Counted from the stretch's first letter, positions 35,479 through 45,593 are shown. The stretch is 64,000 nt of DNA from Thermoflavifilum sp. (GCF_014961315.1 NZ_CP063141.1:2046001-2110000), one strand, 5' to 3'. The notes: generated from the sequence alone by a model not told the origin. Made by a program: numbers and translations.

Positions 35479-37923
35479 ATGAAAGGTAAAATATTTTTCG
35501 CTTGTTCTTATGCAAAATGGTTAAGCCTGTGGTGTGTGTGTACCAGTATCATCACCTCGTGTTCCAACACAAAATATCTTGCGCAGCATCAAGCCTTGCT
35601 GGTCAGCAATACCGTCAAATTAAAAGGGGAATATCTCACCAAAACAGAAAAAGAAAATATCCGGAATGATTTGAATTCCTCTTCCATCTTGCTGCAGACG
35701 CCCAACTACAAGACATTAGGCATTGCACGGATTGGCTTGTGGTTGTATAATCATTACGACTCTACCCGGGAGAGCAGTCGACTGTTTGGTTGGTTGATTA
35801 ACAAAAACTGGTTGAAACCACCGGTGATTTATGATTCCAATCTGGCACGTAAATCAGCCCAAAACATGAAAGATTATCTCATCAACCAGGGATATTTCAG
35901 GGCTTCAGCAGCGTATGAAACATATATCAAGCATCAAAAAGCAAGTGTAACCTATCGGGTAAATACCGGAAAGAATTTTTTAATCAATCAGATCAGTTAT
36001 GATATTCAAGACAGCCTGATTCGTAGCATCGTGGTGGCCGATACGCCACAGTCGTTATTACACAAAGGCATCCCATACAAAACCGACTTGCTGGTGAATG
36101 AGCGAGAACGTATTACACGACTTTTGAATGATCATGGTTATTATCATTTTAGCACGGATGATATTTTATTTGTAGTGGACACGATAAACACGGCGTTGTT
36201 AAGCACCACTACCAATCCGTTTGAAAGCATATTGAACGTATTTTCAGCTGTGAAAAGCCGTGAAAAGCCTACGTTGAATATACAGGTGGTCATCCGGCAA
36301 CCCGAGGATTCCACCGATTATCGGAGATATATGATCCGGCAAATTCACATATTTCCGGATCTCCCGTTGAATGTTACGGGAATTGACACCACACAGTTTT
36401 ATCGCATGCCTTATCGGTATTTTACCATTTACACGAGGCGTAATCTATTTCGGCCGAATGTGTTTTATCGTGCTTTATATTTTCATCCGGGAGAATGGTA
36501 TTCGCGAACGGCTTATGAACAAACCGTTTCTCAGCTCAACAGCCTGAATCAGTGGAAATTTGTAAATGTGCGCTTCAGGGAGGTATCCGATTCGCTTGTG
36601 CAAGCCAATAGGGATACCGGCTGGCTTGATGCAAACCTGTATTTAATTCCTGAAAAAAGGCAGGAGGTGGGCGTTTCGCTGGAGGGCACTACCGGATCGG
36701 ATTATGAGTTAGGGTCTTCCATCGGGCTCAGTTACATGAATCGCAATGTGAATCGAGCGGCCAATATTTTAACGGTTTCCTTGAAAGGTGGCATTGAACT
36801 GGATTCCACACTGAATATCTATGCGCAGGAAATGAGCGGGCAAATCAACCTGAATTTTCCAAGATTCATTGTACCGTTCGGACTCAGGCGTGTGAGTCGT
36901 TTTGCCAATGCCAAAACCAATTTAAACCTGGGTTTTGATTACATGAATCGTATTGATTTTTACAAGTTTCAGAATTATTATGCCTCATTCGGATATACCT
37001 GGAATGAAACCACCACCAAGTCGTGGATTGTAAAGCCCTTTGTACTGGCTTACAATAAATACTCCAATTTCAGCCCGGCATTTCAGCAGGAACTCGATTC
37101 CAATCAGTTTCTGCGCAACAGCTTTCAGTCGGTCTTTCTGGAAGGTGAGAACATTTCATTTATTTACAACAATCAGCTTTCAGCCAATCAGCGCAAGTTC
37201 AATTACCTGCGGCTGGATCTGGATGAATCGGGTTTATTGCTGGAAGCGGTCGATGGCCTGTTGAAGTCGGCGAGTGGAGGCGCTACGGATTTCACCCGGC
37301 TTACCACGTTGAATTATTCGCAGTATGTGAAGCTTACCGCGGAATACAAGCACTATTACAACTGGCCGCATGCCGCCCTGGTGAGCCGCATCATGGCAGG
37401 GGTGGCGGTGCCTTATGGCGGCTCTCAGGCCGTGCCTTATATCAAACAGTTTTTTGCAGGCGGTCCAAACAGCATGCGTGCCTGGCATTTGCGCACCCTC
37501 GGCCCCGGATCGTATAAATACAGTGCTTCTAACCTGGTATTTGTCGATCAAACGGGCGAAATGAAAATAGAGGGCAATCTGGAATATCGATTTGATATCC
37601 TTCAGCTATTTGGAGGCGTTACTTTCCTGAAAGGAGCCCTGTTTACCGATGTGGGCAACATCTGGAACCTGCGTTCGGATCCGGCCAAGCCCGGTGCCGT
37701 TTTCCGGCTTAATCATCTTTATCAGCAACTGGCCGTTGGCAGCGGCTTTGGGCTTCGGCTCGATTTTAATTATTTCCTGTTAAGGCTCGATATGGCTGCG
37801 CCATTAAAGGATCCTGCGGTATCGGCGCATGATGGCTGGTTTCCCAATGGTTTTCGCCCCTTTAACCTGAAATGGCTGGGGAAGAATCTCGTATTCAGCT
37901 TTGCTGTTGGTTATCCGTTCTGA
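35479..37923 (+). CDS. tamL: TamL: BamA/TamA-family outer-membrane lipoprotein
   Basis: An Omp85 protein thought to insert or export outer-membrane proteins or lipoproteins. The N-terminus carries a lipobox (SIITSCS, Cys near residue 28), the feature that separates TamL from TamA. POTRA-like repeats span about residues 45-390 and the 16-strand barrel the rest, with GGPNSMRAWHLRTLGPG as the conserved lid-loop region and FSFAVGYPF as the C-terminal barrel signal. No tamB follows. The last 13 bases overlap the convergent cdd gene. Confidence 0.88.
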   Translation: MKGKIFFACSYAKWLSLWCVCTSIITSCSNTKYLAQHQALLVSNTVKLKGEYLTKTEKENIRNDLNSSSILLQTPNYKTLGIARIGLWLYNHYDSTRESSRLFGWLINKNWLKPPVIYDSNLARKSAQNMKDYLINQGYFRASAAYETYIKHQKASVTYRVNTGKNFLINQISYDIQDSLIRSIVVADTPQSLLHKGIPYKTDLLVNERERITRLLNDHGYYHFSTDDILFVVDTINTALLSTTTNPFESILNVFSAVKSREKPTLNIQVVIRQPEDSTDYRRYMIRQIHIFPDLPLNVTGIDTTQFYRMPYRYFTIYTRRNLFRPNVFYRALYFHPGEWYSRTAYEQTVSQLNSLNQWKFVNVRFREVSDSLVQANRDTGWLDANLYLIPEKRQEVGVSLEGTTGSDYELGSSIGLSYMNRNVNRAANILTVSLKGGIELDSTLNIYAQEMSGQINLNFPRFIVPFGLRRVSRFANAKTNLNLGFDYMNRIDFYKFQNYYASFGYTWNETTTKSWIVKPFVLAYNKYSNFSPAFQQELDSNQFLRNSFQSVFLEGENISFIYNNQLSANQRKFNYLRLDLDESGLLLEAVDGLLKSASGGATDFTRLTTLNYSQYVKLTAEYKHYYNWPHAALVSRIMAGVAVPYGGSQAVPYIKQFFAGGPNSMRAWHLRTLGPGSYKYSASNLVFVDQTGEMKIEGNLEYRFDILQLFGGVTFLKGALFTDVGNIWNLRSDPAKPGAVFRLNHLYQQLAVGSGFGLRLDFNYFLLRLDMAAPLKDPAVSAHDGWFPNGFRPFNLKWLGKNLVFSFAVGYPF

Positions 37924-38435
37924 TGGGGATGGTCGATGCTGGAATGCTGGCCTGTAAGGTCGTGTAACGTAAAAGAAAATGGCAATAAAAGCTGTGCAGC
38001 AGGCACAACAATGATTTCGCCGGTACTTCCACCGAGGATGATGCGTATGGGCTGTTGCTGCAGGAGTTCATATTCCACCAGGGTTTGCCGGCAAATACCA
38101 CAAGGGCTGATGGGATGATCGGCATTTCCCTGAGCGGGCAGATAACTGATGGCTATTGCCCGGATGGCAACGCCAGGGAATTGAGACGTCACGGCTGATA
38201 GGGCCACCCGCTCCGCGCATAGGCCGGCAGGAAACGAAGCATTCTCCTGGTTGGCGCCGACGATGATATGTCCGTTTACAAGACGAATGGCAGCACCCAC
38301 CCGAAATTGTGAGTACGGTGCGTAGGCTCTACCCGTCGCTTCGCGTGCTTTCTGCAACAGCGCAAATTCATCTGGCGGCAGTTCGGCATCCCCCGCAAAA
38401 CGTTCGTAATCCAATTGAAGATGAAGCAAGGCCAT
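37911..38435 (-). CDS. cdd: Cytidine deaminase
   Basis: Deaminates cytidine and deoxycytidine in pyrimidine salvage. The zinc site is visible as AGLCAERVAL (Cys and catalytic Glu) and SPCGICRQTLVE. The 174 residues match the tetrameric family plus a short N-terminal extension. It lies 11 bases after lepB on the same strand. Confidence 0.93.
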   Translation of the reverse strand: MALLHLQLDYERFAGDAELPPDEFALLQKAREATGRAYAPYSQFRVGAAIRLVNGHIIVGANQENASFPAGLCAERVALSAVTSQFPGVAIRAIAISYLPAQGNADHPISPCGICRQTLVEYELLQQQPIRIILGGSTGEIIVVPAAQLLLPFSFTLHDLTGQHSSIDHPHQNG

Positions 38436-38446
38436 AGGCGACCCGT

Positions 38447-39646
38447 TTAATGAATTCCTTTGAATAATCTTCTCCAGCGGATGCCATGACTATCGTAACT
38501 AAACCAGATAAACCAGGCCTTACCCACAATATGATCTTCCGGTACAAAGCCCCAGTAGCGCGAATCCAGAGAATTATCGCGGTTATCGCCCATCATCCAG
38601 TAATAGTTCATTTTAAAAGTATAATGATCGGCAGGCTTACCGTCGATGAATATTTTGCCATCATTTACCTGCAACTGGTGGTGTTCATAAGTTGTGATCA
38701 GGCGTTTGTAAAGCGCTAAATTGCTGGTGTCGAGCTTCACGGTTGCGCCTTTTTTAGGGATATAGATGGGCCCGTAATTGTCGCGCGACCATTTAAAATG
38801 GGTGGTATCAAACGGAAATGCATCCGGATCTACCGTAGTATCGATCTGGGGACGAATGGAAATTACGTTGGAAAAAGCCTTTAATGCATTGGCCTCGTCT
38901 TTCGTCAAATCAAAATAATAAATCAAGCGGTTACCAGCCTGTTGAATATCAAGCGGCATATCGATGCCCAGGTCATTTAAACGATTTGTGTTGAATGGTG
39001 TGGAGTTGGTAATTACCTGATAAAATTTTTCCATCTCAGGCGGATCGGGCTGGAGTTGACCATTTACATATACTTTGCCCTGAATCAACTGCAGGGTATC
39101 ACCCGAAATAGCCACACAACGCTTAATATAATTTTCCATTCGATCTACCGGACGGGTAACAATAGTGAAATTGGGATTATTCCATACATTGGCGCGGCCA
39201 TAGTGCCTTACCAGCCGGTAATAGCTATCGGTTTCCTGAGTTTGCAACACCACCGTATCTCCTTCTGGATAATTGAATACCACCACATCATTGCGTTTGA
39301 CGTGGGTGAATCCGGGGAGGCGATGATAGCCAAAATGCGGCCAGTCGGAATAACTTTTAAAATGAAAGATGGGAAAGGTATTCAGGGTAAAGGGAATGGC
39401 CAGTGGTGTCATGGGCAGGCGTGGGCCGTAACTAATTTTGTTTACAAACAGAAAATCATTCACCAGCAGGGTTTTTTCCATGGAAGGCGTGGGAATGGTA
39501 TAGGCCTCAAAGAAAAATGTACGGATAATTGTAGCTGCGATGATGGCGAAAATCAAGGCTTCTATCCATTCTCGAAGCGCACTTTTCTTCTTTTTTACCC
39601 GTTTACCCGAATCCCTGGAACGGGAACTTGCTGTTGCTGTTTTCAT
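38447..39646 (-). CDS. lepB: Signal peptidase I
   Basis: Inner-membrane Ser/Lys protease that removes signal peptides. An N-terminal helix ([20 protein letters not shown]) is followed by the catalytic Ser in [12 protein letters not shown] and Lys in [12 protein letters not shown], and box [22 protein letters not shown]. At 399 residues it is longer than the enterobacterial enzyme, with an insertion of about 100 residues between boxes D and E, as is usual in Bacteroidota. Confidence 0.94.
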   Translation of the reverse strand: MKTATASSRSRDSGKRVKKKKSALREWIEALIFAIIAATIIRTFFFEAYTIPTPSMEKTLLVNDFLFVNKISYGPRLPMTPLAIPFTLNTFPIFHFKSYSDWPHFGYHRLPGFTHVKRNDVVVFNYPEGDTVVLQTQETDSYYRLVRHYGRANVWNNPNFTIVTRPVDRMENYIKRCVAISGDTLQLIQGKVYVNGQLQPDPPEMEKFYQVITNSTPFNTNRLNDLGIDMPLDIQQAGNRLIYYFDLTKDEANALKAFSNVISIRPQIDTTVDPDAFPFDTTHFKWSRDNYGPIYIPKKGATVKLDTSNLALYKRLITTYEHHQLQVNDGKIFIDGKPADHYTFKMNYYWMMGDNRDNSLDSRYWGFVPEDHIVGKAWFIWFSYDSHGIRWRRLFKGIH

Positions 39647-39665
39647 TTAAGCGCTATTGAATTTA

Positions 39666-39694
39666 CAAAAATACCATTCCTTGCTTCTTTCAAA
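39666..39694 (-). promoter_or_regulatory. Promoter of lepB-cdd
   Basis: On the minus strand TTTG (39694-39691), 17 bases, then TATTTTTG (39673-39666), an exact TAnnTTTG. The start site would be near 39660, 14 bases before the lepB ATG. Confidence 0.45.
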
Positions 39695-39734
39695 AAACGA
39701 TTCTGCAAAAGTTTTCTTAAACCCATTCGGGTGC

Positions 39735-39778
39735 TAAGTTTGCAAGGATAATAAGATATTCAAAAATATGTAATTTTG
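39735..39778 (+). promoter_or_regulatory. Two candidate -7 elements before the PspC gene
   Basis: TAAGTTTG (39735-39742) and TAATTTTG (39771-39778) both match TAnnTTTG on the plus strand, 62 and 26 bases before the ATG. Neither has a perfect TTTG upstream. They could be tandem promoters. Confidence 0.38.
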
Positions 39779-39804
39779 AACATCGTATCAGATACCCTGG
39801 CATC

Positions 39805-40047
39805 ATGAATGCAAAACTCAGACTGATGCAGCGCCTTAAAGATTTTCTGGAATGGCAGGCTTTTGGTGTATGTTCGGCAATAGGTGAAAGGCTGGGTATT
39901 GCCAGTTCGCGTATTCGCATGTGGTTCATTTATATTTCGTTTCTTACGGTTGGTTCGCCGATCATCATTTATATGATTCTGGCTTTCTGGTTGAATATGA
40001 AAAAATACATCGCTTATGCTCGCCGAAATCCGCTCTGGTACTGGTAA
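39805..40047 (+). CDS. PspC domain protein
   Basis: An 80-residue membrane protein of the PspC family: FGVCSAIGERLGIASSRIRMWFIYISFLTVGSPIIIYMILAFWL shows the conserved G-[VI]-x-x-G/A-[IL]-x-x-x-[LF]-G-[IL]-x-x-x-x-[VI]-R pattern with one long helix. PspC domains sense or respond to envelope stress in other bacteria. No PspA is nearby. The basic tail KKYIAYARRNPLWYW is expected in the cytoplasm. Confidence 0.83.
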   Translation: MNAKLRLMQRLKDFLEWQAFGVCSAIGERLGIASSRIRMWFIYISFLTVGSPIIIYMILAFWLNMKKYIAYARRNPLWYW

Positions 40048-40146
40048 TCAAGTAAATATCCAGAAAACGTAGTCAAAAAAATTCTTGTTGTTCATTCTTT
40101 TTTCGCTTATTTTTCTTTTCATTATCTGTTCAATCATTCTGTCTCC

Positions 40147-41124
40147 ATGCAAGATTTCTTACGGTATTGTGTTAAATATTTTTTTACAGGCGGCCTGTTG
40201 CTTATGGCAGCCTGTCAGTCGTCGCATCGGCCGGCCGGGCCTAATCGGCATGCTACAAGTTTTACGGAATTGCTGGCTTTGTTCCCGCAGGGGCAGCTAC
40301 CTTATCAGGTTAATCCTGATAGTTTACGCAAGCCTTTATCCGATTCGGTGCGTTTATTGCCCGAGGTGGTAGCACGTTTTTTTCCTGACAGCATCTGGGC
40401 AAAAACCTTTCCAGGAGCAGGTGTACACGTTTTTCCACAGGTTGCCATTGCCTACGATCATGGACATTTTCTGGTAATCCGGGTCCAGCAGGGCAATCGC
40501 GTAGCTTCCTATCTGTGTTATTTTGATCGCAAAGATCGATTCCATCAGGCGCTTCGGTTGTGTTACTTCACACCCGACGATCAGACCGATGTATATGAAA
40601 GCAAAATTGATAGAAAAGGCGTGATTACCCTTGATCATCACATCCACACACCCGACCAGCGCAGCATTCTGCGTGAAAATGTTTTTGCACTCAATCCGGA
40701 GGGTAATTTTATTCTTGTGCTTACAAATGCCAATGGAGCCTTAAGCCTGGAAGACCTTTACAATCCGATTGATACATTGCCCGCCCATCATGCATTCTCG
40801 GGCGACTATGTAAAAGATGATGTGAGCATCGTTTCCATCAGGGATGGGAAGAATAAACAGAGCTTCCGTTTTTTTATTCATTTTTATGATCCTGCAACGC
40901 GCTGTGGTGGCGAGTTAGAGGGTGTAGGTCGTTTTTTAAATCGGAATACGGGTACATATAAAGATGATAGTGGCCCATGTGCCATTGATTTTCATTTCAC
41001 CAACGGTCGTGTGCGTATTGAGGAGGTAGGCGGCTGCGGCGCCTATCGGGGCATTCAATGTTTGTTCAATGGCACTTACATTAAAAAGAAATTACACACC
41101 CATCAAACCAGAGCACGCCAATGA
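40147..41124 (+). CDS. Uncharacterised lipoprotein
   Basis: A 325-residue predicted lipoprotein: helix FFTGGLLLMAAC with the lipobox LMAAC near residue 23, followed by a Ser/Pro-rich linker. The body is mixed alpha/beta with no family that I recognise; the C-terminal part has GRVRIEEVGGCGAYRGIQC, a segment seen in small lipoproteins of Bacteroidota with a disulfide-like Cys pair. It overlaps trmH by four bases (ATGA), so both are probably made together. Function unknown. Confidence 0.75.
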   Translation: MQDFLRYCVKYFFTGGLLLMAACQSSHRPAGPNRHATSFTELLALFPQGQLPYQVNPDSLRKPLSDSVRLLPEVVARFFPDSIWAKTFPGAGVHVFPQVAIAYDHGHFLVIRVQQGNRVASYLCYFDRKDRFHQALRLCYFTPDDQTDVYESKIDRKGVITLDHHIHTPDQRSILRENVFALNPEGNFILVLTNANGALSLEDLYNPIDTLPAHHAFSGDYVKDDVSIVSIRDGKNKQSFRFFIHFYDPATRCGGELEGVGRFLNRNTGTYKDDSGPCAIDFHFTNGRVRIEEVGGCGAYRGIQCLFNGTYIKKKLHTHQTRARQ

Positions 41125-41714
41125 CGCCCGAACGGATGGCACGTATCAAGTCGGTGATTAAACACAGGCAATTTGATTTAACCGTTGTAATGGAAAATGT
41201 ATTTGATCCGCACAACATTTCAGCTGTCATGCGCAGCTGCGATGCTGTAGGGGTGCAGGAGCTGTATGTACTGAATACACGCATTCCACCACATAAAAAA
41301 TGGGGTTCCAAAAGCTCTGCAAGTGCCGCACAATGGCTCACAATTTATACTTTTACGGATGTAGCAGATTGTTTTGCAACACTGCGAAAAAAATATCAAA
41401 AGATTTATACCACACATCTGGCATCGGAATCGGTTTCCTTATACGAACTTGATCTGACGCAACCTGTTGCGCTCGTTTTTGGTAATGAAGCAGAAGGTGT
41501 GAGTGCAGAAGTTTGTCGATATGCCGATGGGAATTTTTTGATTCCACAGGTGGGCATGGTGAAATCATTGAATATTTCCGTGGCATGCGCCGTAACTTTA
41601 TACGAAGCATTTCGTCAACGCTGGCAGGCCGGATACTATCAACAGGCTGATCGATTTCAGGCAGAAAAACATGCGTTAGAAAAATTATGGCTTCGGCAAG
41701 ATGAAATATCGTAA
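41121..41714 (+). CDS. trmH: tRNA (guanosine-2'-O)-methyltransferase TrmH
   Basis: A 197-residue SPOUT methyltransferase resembling TrmH, which modifies Gm18 of tRNA. The motifs are VVMENVFDPHNISAVMRSCDAVGV (residues about 20-45), VALVFGNEAEGVSAEV and LIPQVGMVKSLNISVACAVTLYEA. Arg in MRSCD is the catalytic residue of the family. It is translationally coupled to the upstream lipoprotein gene. Confidence 0.9.
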   Translation: MTPERMARIKSVIKHRQFDLTVVMENVFDPHNISAVMRSCDAVGVQELYVLNTRIPPHKKWGSKSSASAAQWLTIYTFTDVADCFATLRKKYQKIYTTHLASESVSLYELDLTQPVALVFGNEAEGVSAEVCRYADGNFLIPQVGMVKSLNISVACAVTLYEAFRQRWQAGYYQQADRFQAEKHALEKLWLRQDEIS

Positions 41715-41733
41715 CTTCACTATTCATTTTTGT

Positions 41734-42216
41734 ATGATGAAAAAATGGTTTTTGTTTTTGATCATCAGTTGTTTTGCGACATTCGCCATGGCTCAGGAGG
41801 TAAAGCCATTAACCAGTGCTCAGCTGAAGGCATATACCCAGAAACAGGATGGAATTTATGTCATCAATTTATGGGCAACCTGGTGTCGTCCCTGCGTGGA
41901 AGAGTTACCTGATATTGAAAAAGTAGCTCTTTCTTTGCACGATAAGCCTGTACATGTGATGCTGGTAAGCCTGGATTATGCAAGTGCTTATCCAAAGACG
42001 ATTCAGCGTTTTATTGCACAACATCATCTACAATCACCTGTATACTGGCTCAACGAAACAAATCCCAATGCCATCAACGAAATCCTGGGTGGGCAATGGA
42101 TGGGCGTGGTGCCCACAACGCTGGTGGTAAATGCAAAAACCGGTTATCGCCGCTTATTTCAGGGACAGATCACTGCCGATGAACTCATGCGTGCTATTCA
42201 TCTGGCGATGAATTAA
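41734..42216 (+). CDS. TlpA-like periplasmic thioredoxin protein
   Basis: An exported thioredoxin-fold protein of about 160 residues. The ATG at 41734 gives the signal peptide MMKKWFLFLIISCFATFAMAQ; an ATG at 41701 inside trmH is in frame but would spoil it. The redox motif is NLWATWCRPCVEELPDIEK, with the cis-proline in GVVPTTLVV. It could reduce periplasmic disulfides, for example in cytochrome maturation; partner unknown. Its end overlaps the convergent yihY gene by 23 bases. Confidence 0.87.
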   Translation: MMKKWFLFLIISCFATFAMAQEVKPLTSAQLKAYTQKQDGIYVINLWATWCRPCVEELPDIEKVALSLHDKPVHVMLVSLDYASAYPKTIQRFIAQHHLQSPVYWLNETNPNAINEILGGQWMGVVPTTLVVNAKTGYRRLFQGQITADELMRAIHLAMN

Positions 42217-43162
42217 TTTTATCATCTTCCTCCCGTTCGAACAGAGCAGCCAGTCGGATACTGGTATTTAGTTCAAAACCCAGTAGTAAAATAATTGAAT
42301 TTAAATAAACCCAGATCATCAACACCAGCACGGTACCAATGGAGCCATATATACGATTGTAACTATTAAAATGATTCACATAATAAGAAAAACCAAGTGT
42401 GGTGATAATCGTCAGCACTGTACTCAACCAGGAACCGGGTGAAATAAATTTCCATCGCTGTTCTGTGTAAGGACCATACTTGTAGATCAGGGAATAAATT
42501 GTAAAAAACAAGCCAATAATCAACAACCATCTCATAATGTTAATAGCCAGGCGAATCATCTGGCTATGAATGCCTATTGCTTCAAAAATATAATTAAGCA
42601 CCACACGTTGTGCAAGAATCAATATCAAACAGGTTAATACCATCAGGATTAACAGCAAGGTAATTTTAATGGCCGTAATTCTGCTCTGCAGAAAAGTTCT
42701 TTTTTTAAATCCGGGATATGCTTTATCAAACGACCGCATGATACTCAAAACACCGGTTGAAGAACTGATGATGCTAAACAAAAAAGCAAAGGAAAGCAGG
42801 CCGGTACGTGGTGTATGTAAAAAATCGTAAATCACATTTCGCACCAGGTGAAATACACGTTGGTTGGGTGCAATATCCCTTAACAGATTGTAGATCGTAT
42901 TTTCAAGTCCCTGTAGGGGAATATAAGGCAATAAAGTGCACAGAAAGATGAATGCAGGAGGTATGGCCAGAATAAAGAAAAAAGCTACAGCAGCGGCACG
43001 ATCGAACAGTTTATCACGAATGATTTCGTGCAACAAAAACTTTAAGACGAGGTAAAGTGAAGTTTGCCGTTCATCCTTGAAATGCAATTGTTTAATCAGG
43101 CGAACAGCCAGAGGGATCCCACAAGCTTGTGCTATATATTTCAGTCGGCTTTTATTTTTCAT
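42194..43162 (-). CDS. YihY/BrkB family inner-membrane protein
   Basis: A 322-residue protein with about six helices. Diagnostic stretches are RAAAVAFFFILAIPPAFIFL (residues about 55-75), FLFSIISSSTGVLSIMRSFDKAY and the C-terminal YGSIGTVLVLMIWVYLNSIILLLGFELN. The family is sometimes mislabelled ribonuclease BN; its real function is unknown. It follows mltG by 48 bases on the same strand. Confidence 0.9.
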   Translation of the reverse strand: MKNKSRLKYIAQACGIPLAVRLIKQLHFKDERQTSLYLVLKFLLHEIIRDKLFDRAAAVAFFFILAIPPAFIFLCTLLPYIPLQGLENTIYNLLRDIAPNQRVFHLVRNVIYDFLHTPRTGLLSFAFLFSIISSSTGVLSIMRSFDKAYPGFKKRTFLQSRITAIKITLLLILMVLTCLILILAQRVVLNYIFEAIGIHSQMIRLAINIMRWLLIIGLFFTIYSLIYKYGPYTEQRWKFISPGSWLSTVLTIITTLGFSYYVNHFNSYNRIYGSIGTVLVLMIWVYLNSIILLLGFELNTSIRLAALFEREEDDKINSSPDE

Positions 43163-43210
43163 ATAACCGATTTAATATCACAAATGGTGTGTAAACCAGC
43201 ATATCCTGAT

Positions 43211-44278
43211 TCATTGGATATGCAAACTATCGAGTGCGGCCTGATATCTTCTGGCATTTTTCAGATGTTCCGCATAGTTACTGGCAAACACATGTGATCC
43301 GGAAAAATCCGCTTTAGCACAAAAATACAGGTAATCCGTCTGCGGTGCATGTAACACGGCATCGATGCTGGCCGGCGAAGGGGTGCAGATGGGGCCTGGC
43401 GGTAAGCCTTTGTATACATAGGTATTGTAAGGAGAATTGACGCGCGTGTATTTGCTGTAGATGCGACGTATAGAAAAATCACCCAGTGCAAACTTTACCG
43501 TGGGGTCGGCGGCCAGCCGCATCCCTTTGTGGAGTCGGTTCAGGTAAACGCTGGCGATTAATGGTTTTTCTGCGTTGTGATTGGTTTCTTCTTCCACAAT
43601 AGATGCTAAAATGATGACTTCATTGGGCGTGAGTCCCAGTTTCTGGGCTTCCTGTATGCGGGTACTGTCCCAGAATCGATGATATTCTTGCATCATGCGT
43701 TTGAAAAATCCTTCTGCAGAGGTATTCCAGAAAAAGAAATAGGTATTGGGAATGATGGCGCAAAGGGCGGTGTTGGTATCCAGCCCATATTGCCGGAGAT
43801 ATACTTCATCGCGCAGCAGGGTGGCCATACTCAATGAATCTGCTTCCAGATGATGGCTCACCAGCCGGATTAAATCAGTCCGGGTGCGCAGTTTACCGAT
43901 AACCAGCTTCACGGGCGCTTGTTTGCCTGAATACAGCAAATGCACCAGTTGCAGATTGCTCATGCCGGGCTTTACGGCATAACGACCGGGATGTACATGT
44001 CGGGGATAATGCAATTTTCTGGCCAGCCAGTCGAAATCACGCACATTGCGAACAATATGTTGCTGTTGCAACTGTTTCAACACATCGGCATAGGTGGAGC
44101 CAGTAGGGATATAGAAATAAGTTTTTTCGTGAAATGGATAGGTAATTGGCCGAATGATGCGATAGACGAAATAACCTGCAAAGAGTACAGCCACGGCTAT
44201 CAACAGCGGCCAAACATAAGCCGTGCCGTTTTTTTTATTTTTTCTTCGTTTGCCTGATGAACGGCGCGAACGAGCCAT
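43211..44278 (-). CDS. mltG: Endolytic murein transglycosylase MltG
   Basis: Cuts nascent glycan strands and so limits their length. The 355-residue protein has a basic cytoplasmic start, one helix (VWPLLIAVAVLFAGYFVYRI), a LysM-like part and the YceG domain. The catalytic Glu is in IILASIVEEETNHNAEKPLIASVYLNRL (about residue 230), followed by LAADPTVKFALGD and YNTYVYKGLPPGPICTPS. It is part of the secG-mltG-yihY run. Confidence 0.94.
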   Translation of the reverse strand: MARSRRSSGKRRKNKKNGTAYVWPLLIAVAVLFAGYFVYRIIRPITYPFHEKTYFYIPTGSTYADVLKQLQQQHIVRNVRDFDWLARKLHYPRHVHPGRYAVKPGMSNLQLVHLLYSGKQAPVKLVIGKLRTRTDLIRLVSHHLEADSLSMATLLRDEVYLRQYGLDTNTALCAIIPNTYFFFWNTSAEGFFKRMMQEYHRFWDSTRIQEAQKLGLTPNEVIILASIVEEETNHNAEKPLIASVYLNRLHKGMRLAADPTVKFALGDFSIRRIYSKYTRVNSPYNTYVYKGLPPGPICTPSPASIDAVLHAPQTDYLYFCAKADFSGSHVFASNYAEHLKNARRYQAALDSLHIQ

Positions 44279-44322
44279 TGATATGGTTTAGTGCCCAGCA
44301 GGCTGCCTGCAAACCAGATAAT

Positions 44323-44688
44323 TTATTTCCCTCCCGGAGTAGAACCCGAGGGGTTGGCAGGTGTGGGAGCCGGTGAATTTGTGGGAGCCGATGGAGTTAC
44401 AGGCATGGTCTGGATAGCTTTCTCCACCGCAGAAGGCTGATTGCTGGTGGCCGACTGGCGGGGAATAAAAAAGGCGGAAAGCAAGCAAAGCAGACCGATG
44501 ACAATGGCCAGCGTCCAGGTTGTTTTTTCCATCACATCTGTGGTTCTACCGGCACCAATCACCTGTGTACCAAATCCACCAAAAGTTCCGGATAATCCTC
44601 CACCTTTAGGGTTCTGAATCAATACCACCAGCCCCAGCAACACACTGATAATCAGGATGAGAATGGTTAAAAAGATGATCATGAACAT
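44323..44688 (-). CDS. secG: Preprotein translocase subunit SecG
   Basis: Two-helix component of the SecYEG channel. IIFLTILILIISVLLGLVVLIQNPKGGGLSGTFGG is the family signature, with the second helix at about residues 55-75. The C-terminal 40 residues are a Pro/Thr/Ser-rich tail typical of Bacteroidota. The ATG at 44688 adjoins the stop of the upstream gene; an ATG at 44682 is possible. Confidence 0.93.
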   Translation of the reverse strand: MFMIIFLTILILIISVLLGLVVLIQNPKGGGLSGTFGGFGTQVIGAGRTTDVMEKTTWTLAIVIGLLCLLSAFFIPRQSATSNQPSAVEKAIQTMPVTPSAPTNSPAPTPANPSGSTPGGK

Positions 44689-45555
44689 TCAAATTTGATT
44701 CCGAATAGTAGCAATACGCTGTGCAAAATAATCGCTTTTTTCGGGATTGAGCAAGCGCAATTGTTCCAGGACTTCAATAGCTTTCAGCGGTTGTCCCTGC
44801 TGGAGCCAGATGTTGGCCATTGATTCTGTAATTACCCGAAACGGGGCTTCCGTGCGGCTTTCGGGTTCATCCGTCTCCTCTTCAGCCGAGTCCGGATCGG
44901 CACGGTGTATGGGACGACGTGTATTCCGCAACCACTCGGTGAAGCTTTTCATCTGAGCTGTGGTGGGTCTATGCAGGTCTGCTTCATCTTCCCCGAGCGT
45001 AATGCCGGCATAGGCAAAATAATCCCGCGTATACAACGGTTCGGCCCAGGGCGAATGAAGCGGTTCCTCTTCGCATAATTTTGCTTCTGGCTGATCGGAT
45101 TCGGTCGGGCTGTCGGCATCAGCAGGTGCAATGGACGCAGGGACTGGCTTCTGCGTTTCAGGTACCTCGGATCGGGTTTCCGATTCAACGGCGGGGGTAG
45201 AAGATTCCCGCTCGGAAGTTTCGGTTGATGATGTATCTGGTAAGGTTTCCTCAACCAGCGATCCGGCGATGGGAAGTGCTGAATGGATTTGCGGCTGTTC
45301 GAAGGGAGTAAGCAGGTATTGTAAGCATACAAACGGATCATGGGCAAACAGGCGGGCGCGAGCTATAGCCTGTTTATCAGTTGTATCAGTTGTATTTGAT
45401 GATAACTTATCCTGCCATCTCTGCTTTCTGGCCAGCCAGTAACGTGGCAAAGCAAAGTACGGATAACGCGTAATGATTTCTTCAATCCGATAAGTTTCCA
45501 CATCGGCAAGAGAATCGGAATTAAACAAATGTGCTATGATTTTATCTTCAGTCAT
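44689..45555 (-). CDS. Uncharacterised protein upstream of secG
   Basis: A 288-residue acidic protein without signal peptide. The N-terminal 90 residues are ordered (EEIITRYPYFALPRYWLARKQRW), a long Glu/Ser/Thr/Pro-rich linker covers about residues 100-170, and the C-terminus contains SMANIWLQQGQPLKAIEVLEQL, a single TPR-like helix pair. It ends directly before secG and follows lptE. I recognise the gene order from Bacteroidota but no function. Confidence 0.7.
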   Translation of the reverse strand: MTEDKIIAHLFNSDSLADVETYRIEEIITRYPYFALPRYWLARKQRWQDKLSSNTTDTTDKQAIARARLFAHDPFVCLQYLLTPFEQPQIHSALPIAGSLVEETLPDTSSTETSERESSTPAVESETRSEVPETQKPVPASIAPADADSPTESDQPEAKLCEEEPLHSPWAEPLYTRDYFAYAGITLGEDEADLHRPTTAQMKSFTEWLRNTRRPIHRADPDSAEEETDEPESRTEAPFRVITESMANIWLQQGQPLKAIEVLEQLRLLNPEKSDYFAQRIATIRNQI

Positions 45556-45593
45556 AATCGCCTTTCTATGAAATTATTAAACATTTCCTGAAA

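Noticed and set aside
38447..39646. Signal peptidase I of 399 residues as an unusual fusion
   Set aside because: The extra length lies between conserved boxes and is usual for Bacteroidota enzymes.
45131..45442. Antisense Ser/Val-rich frame opposite the unknown gene before secG
   Set aside because: It only mirrors the low-complexity Glu/Ser/Thr/Pro linker of the real gene and has no start context or homology.
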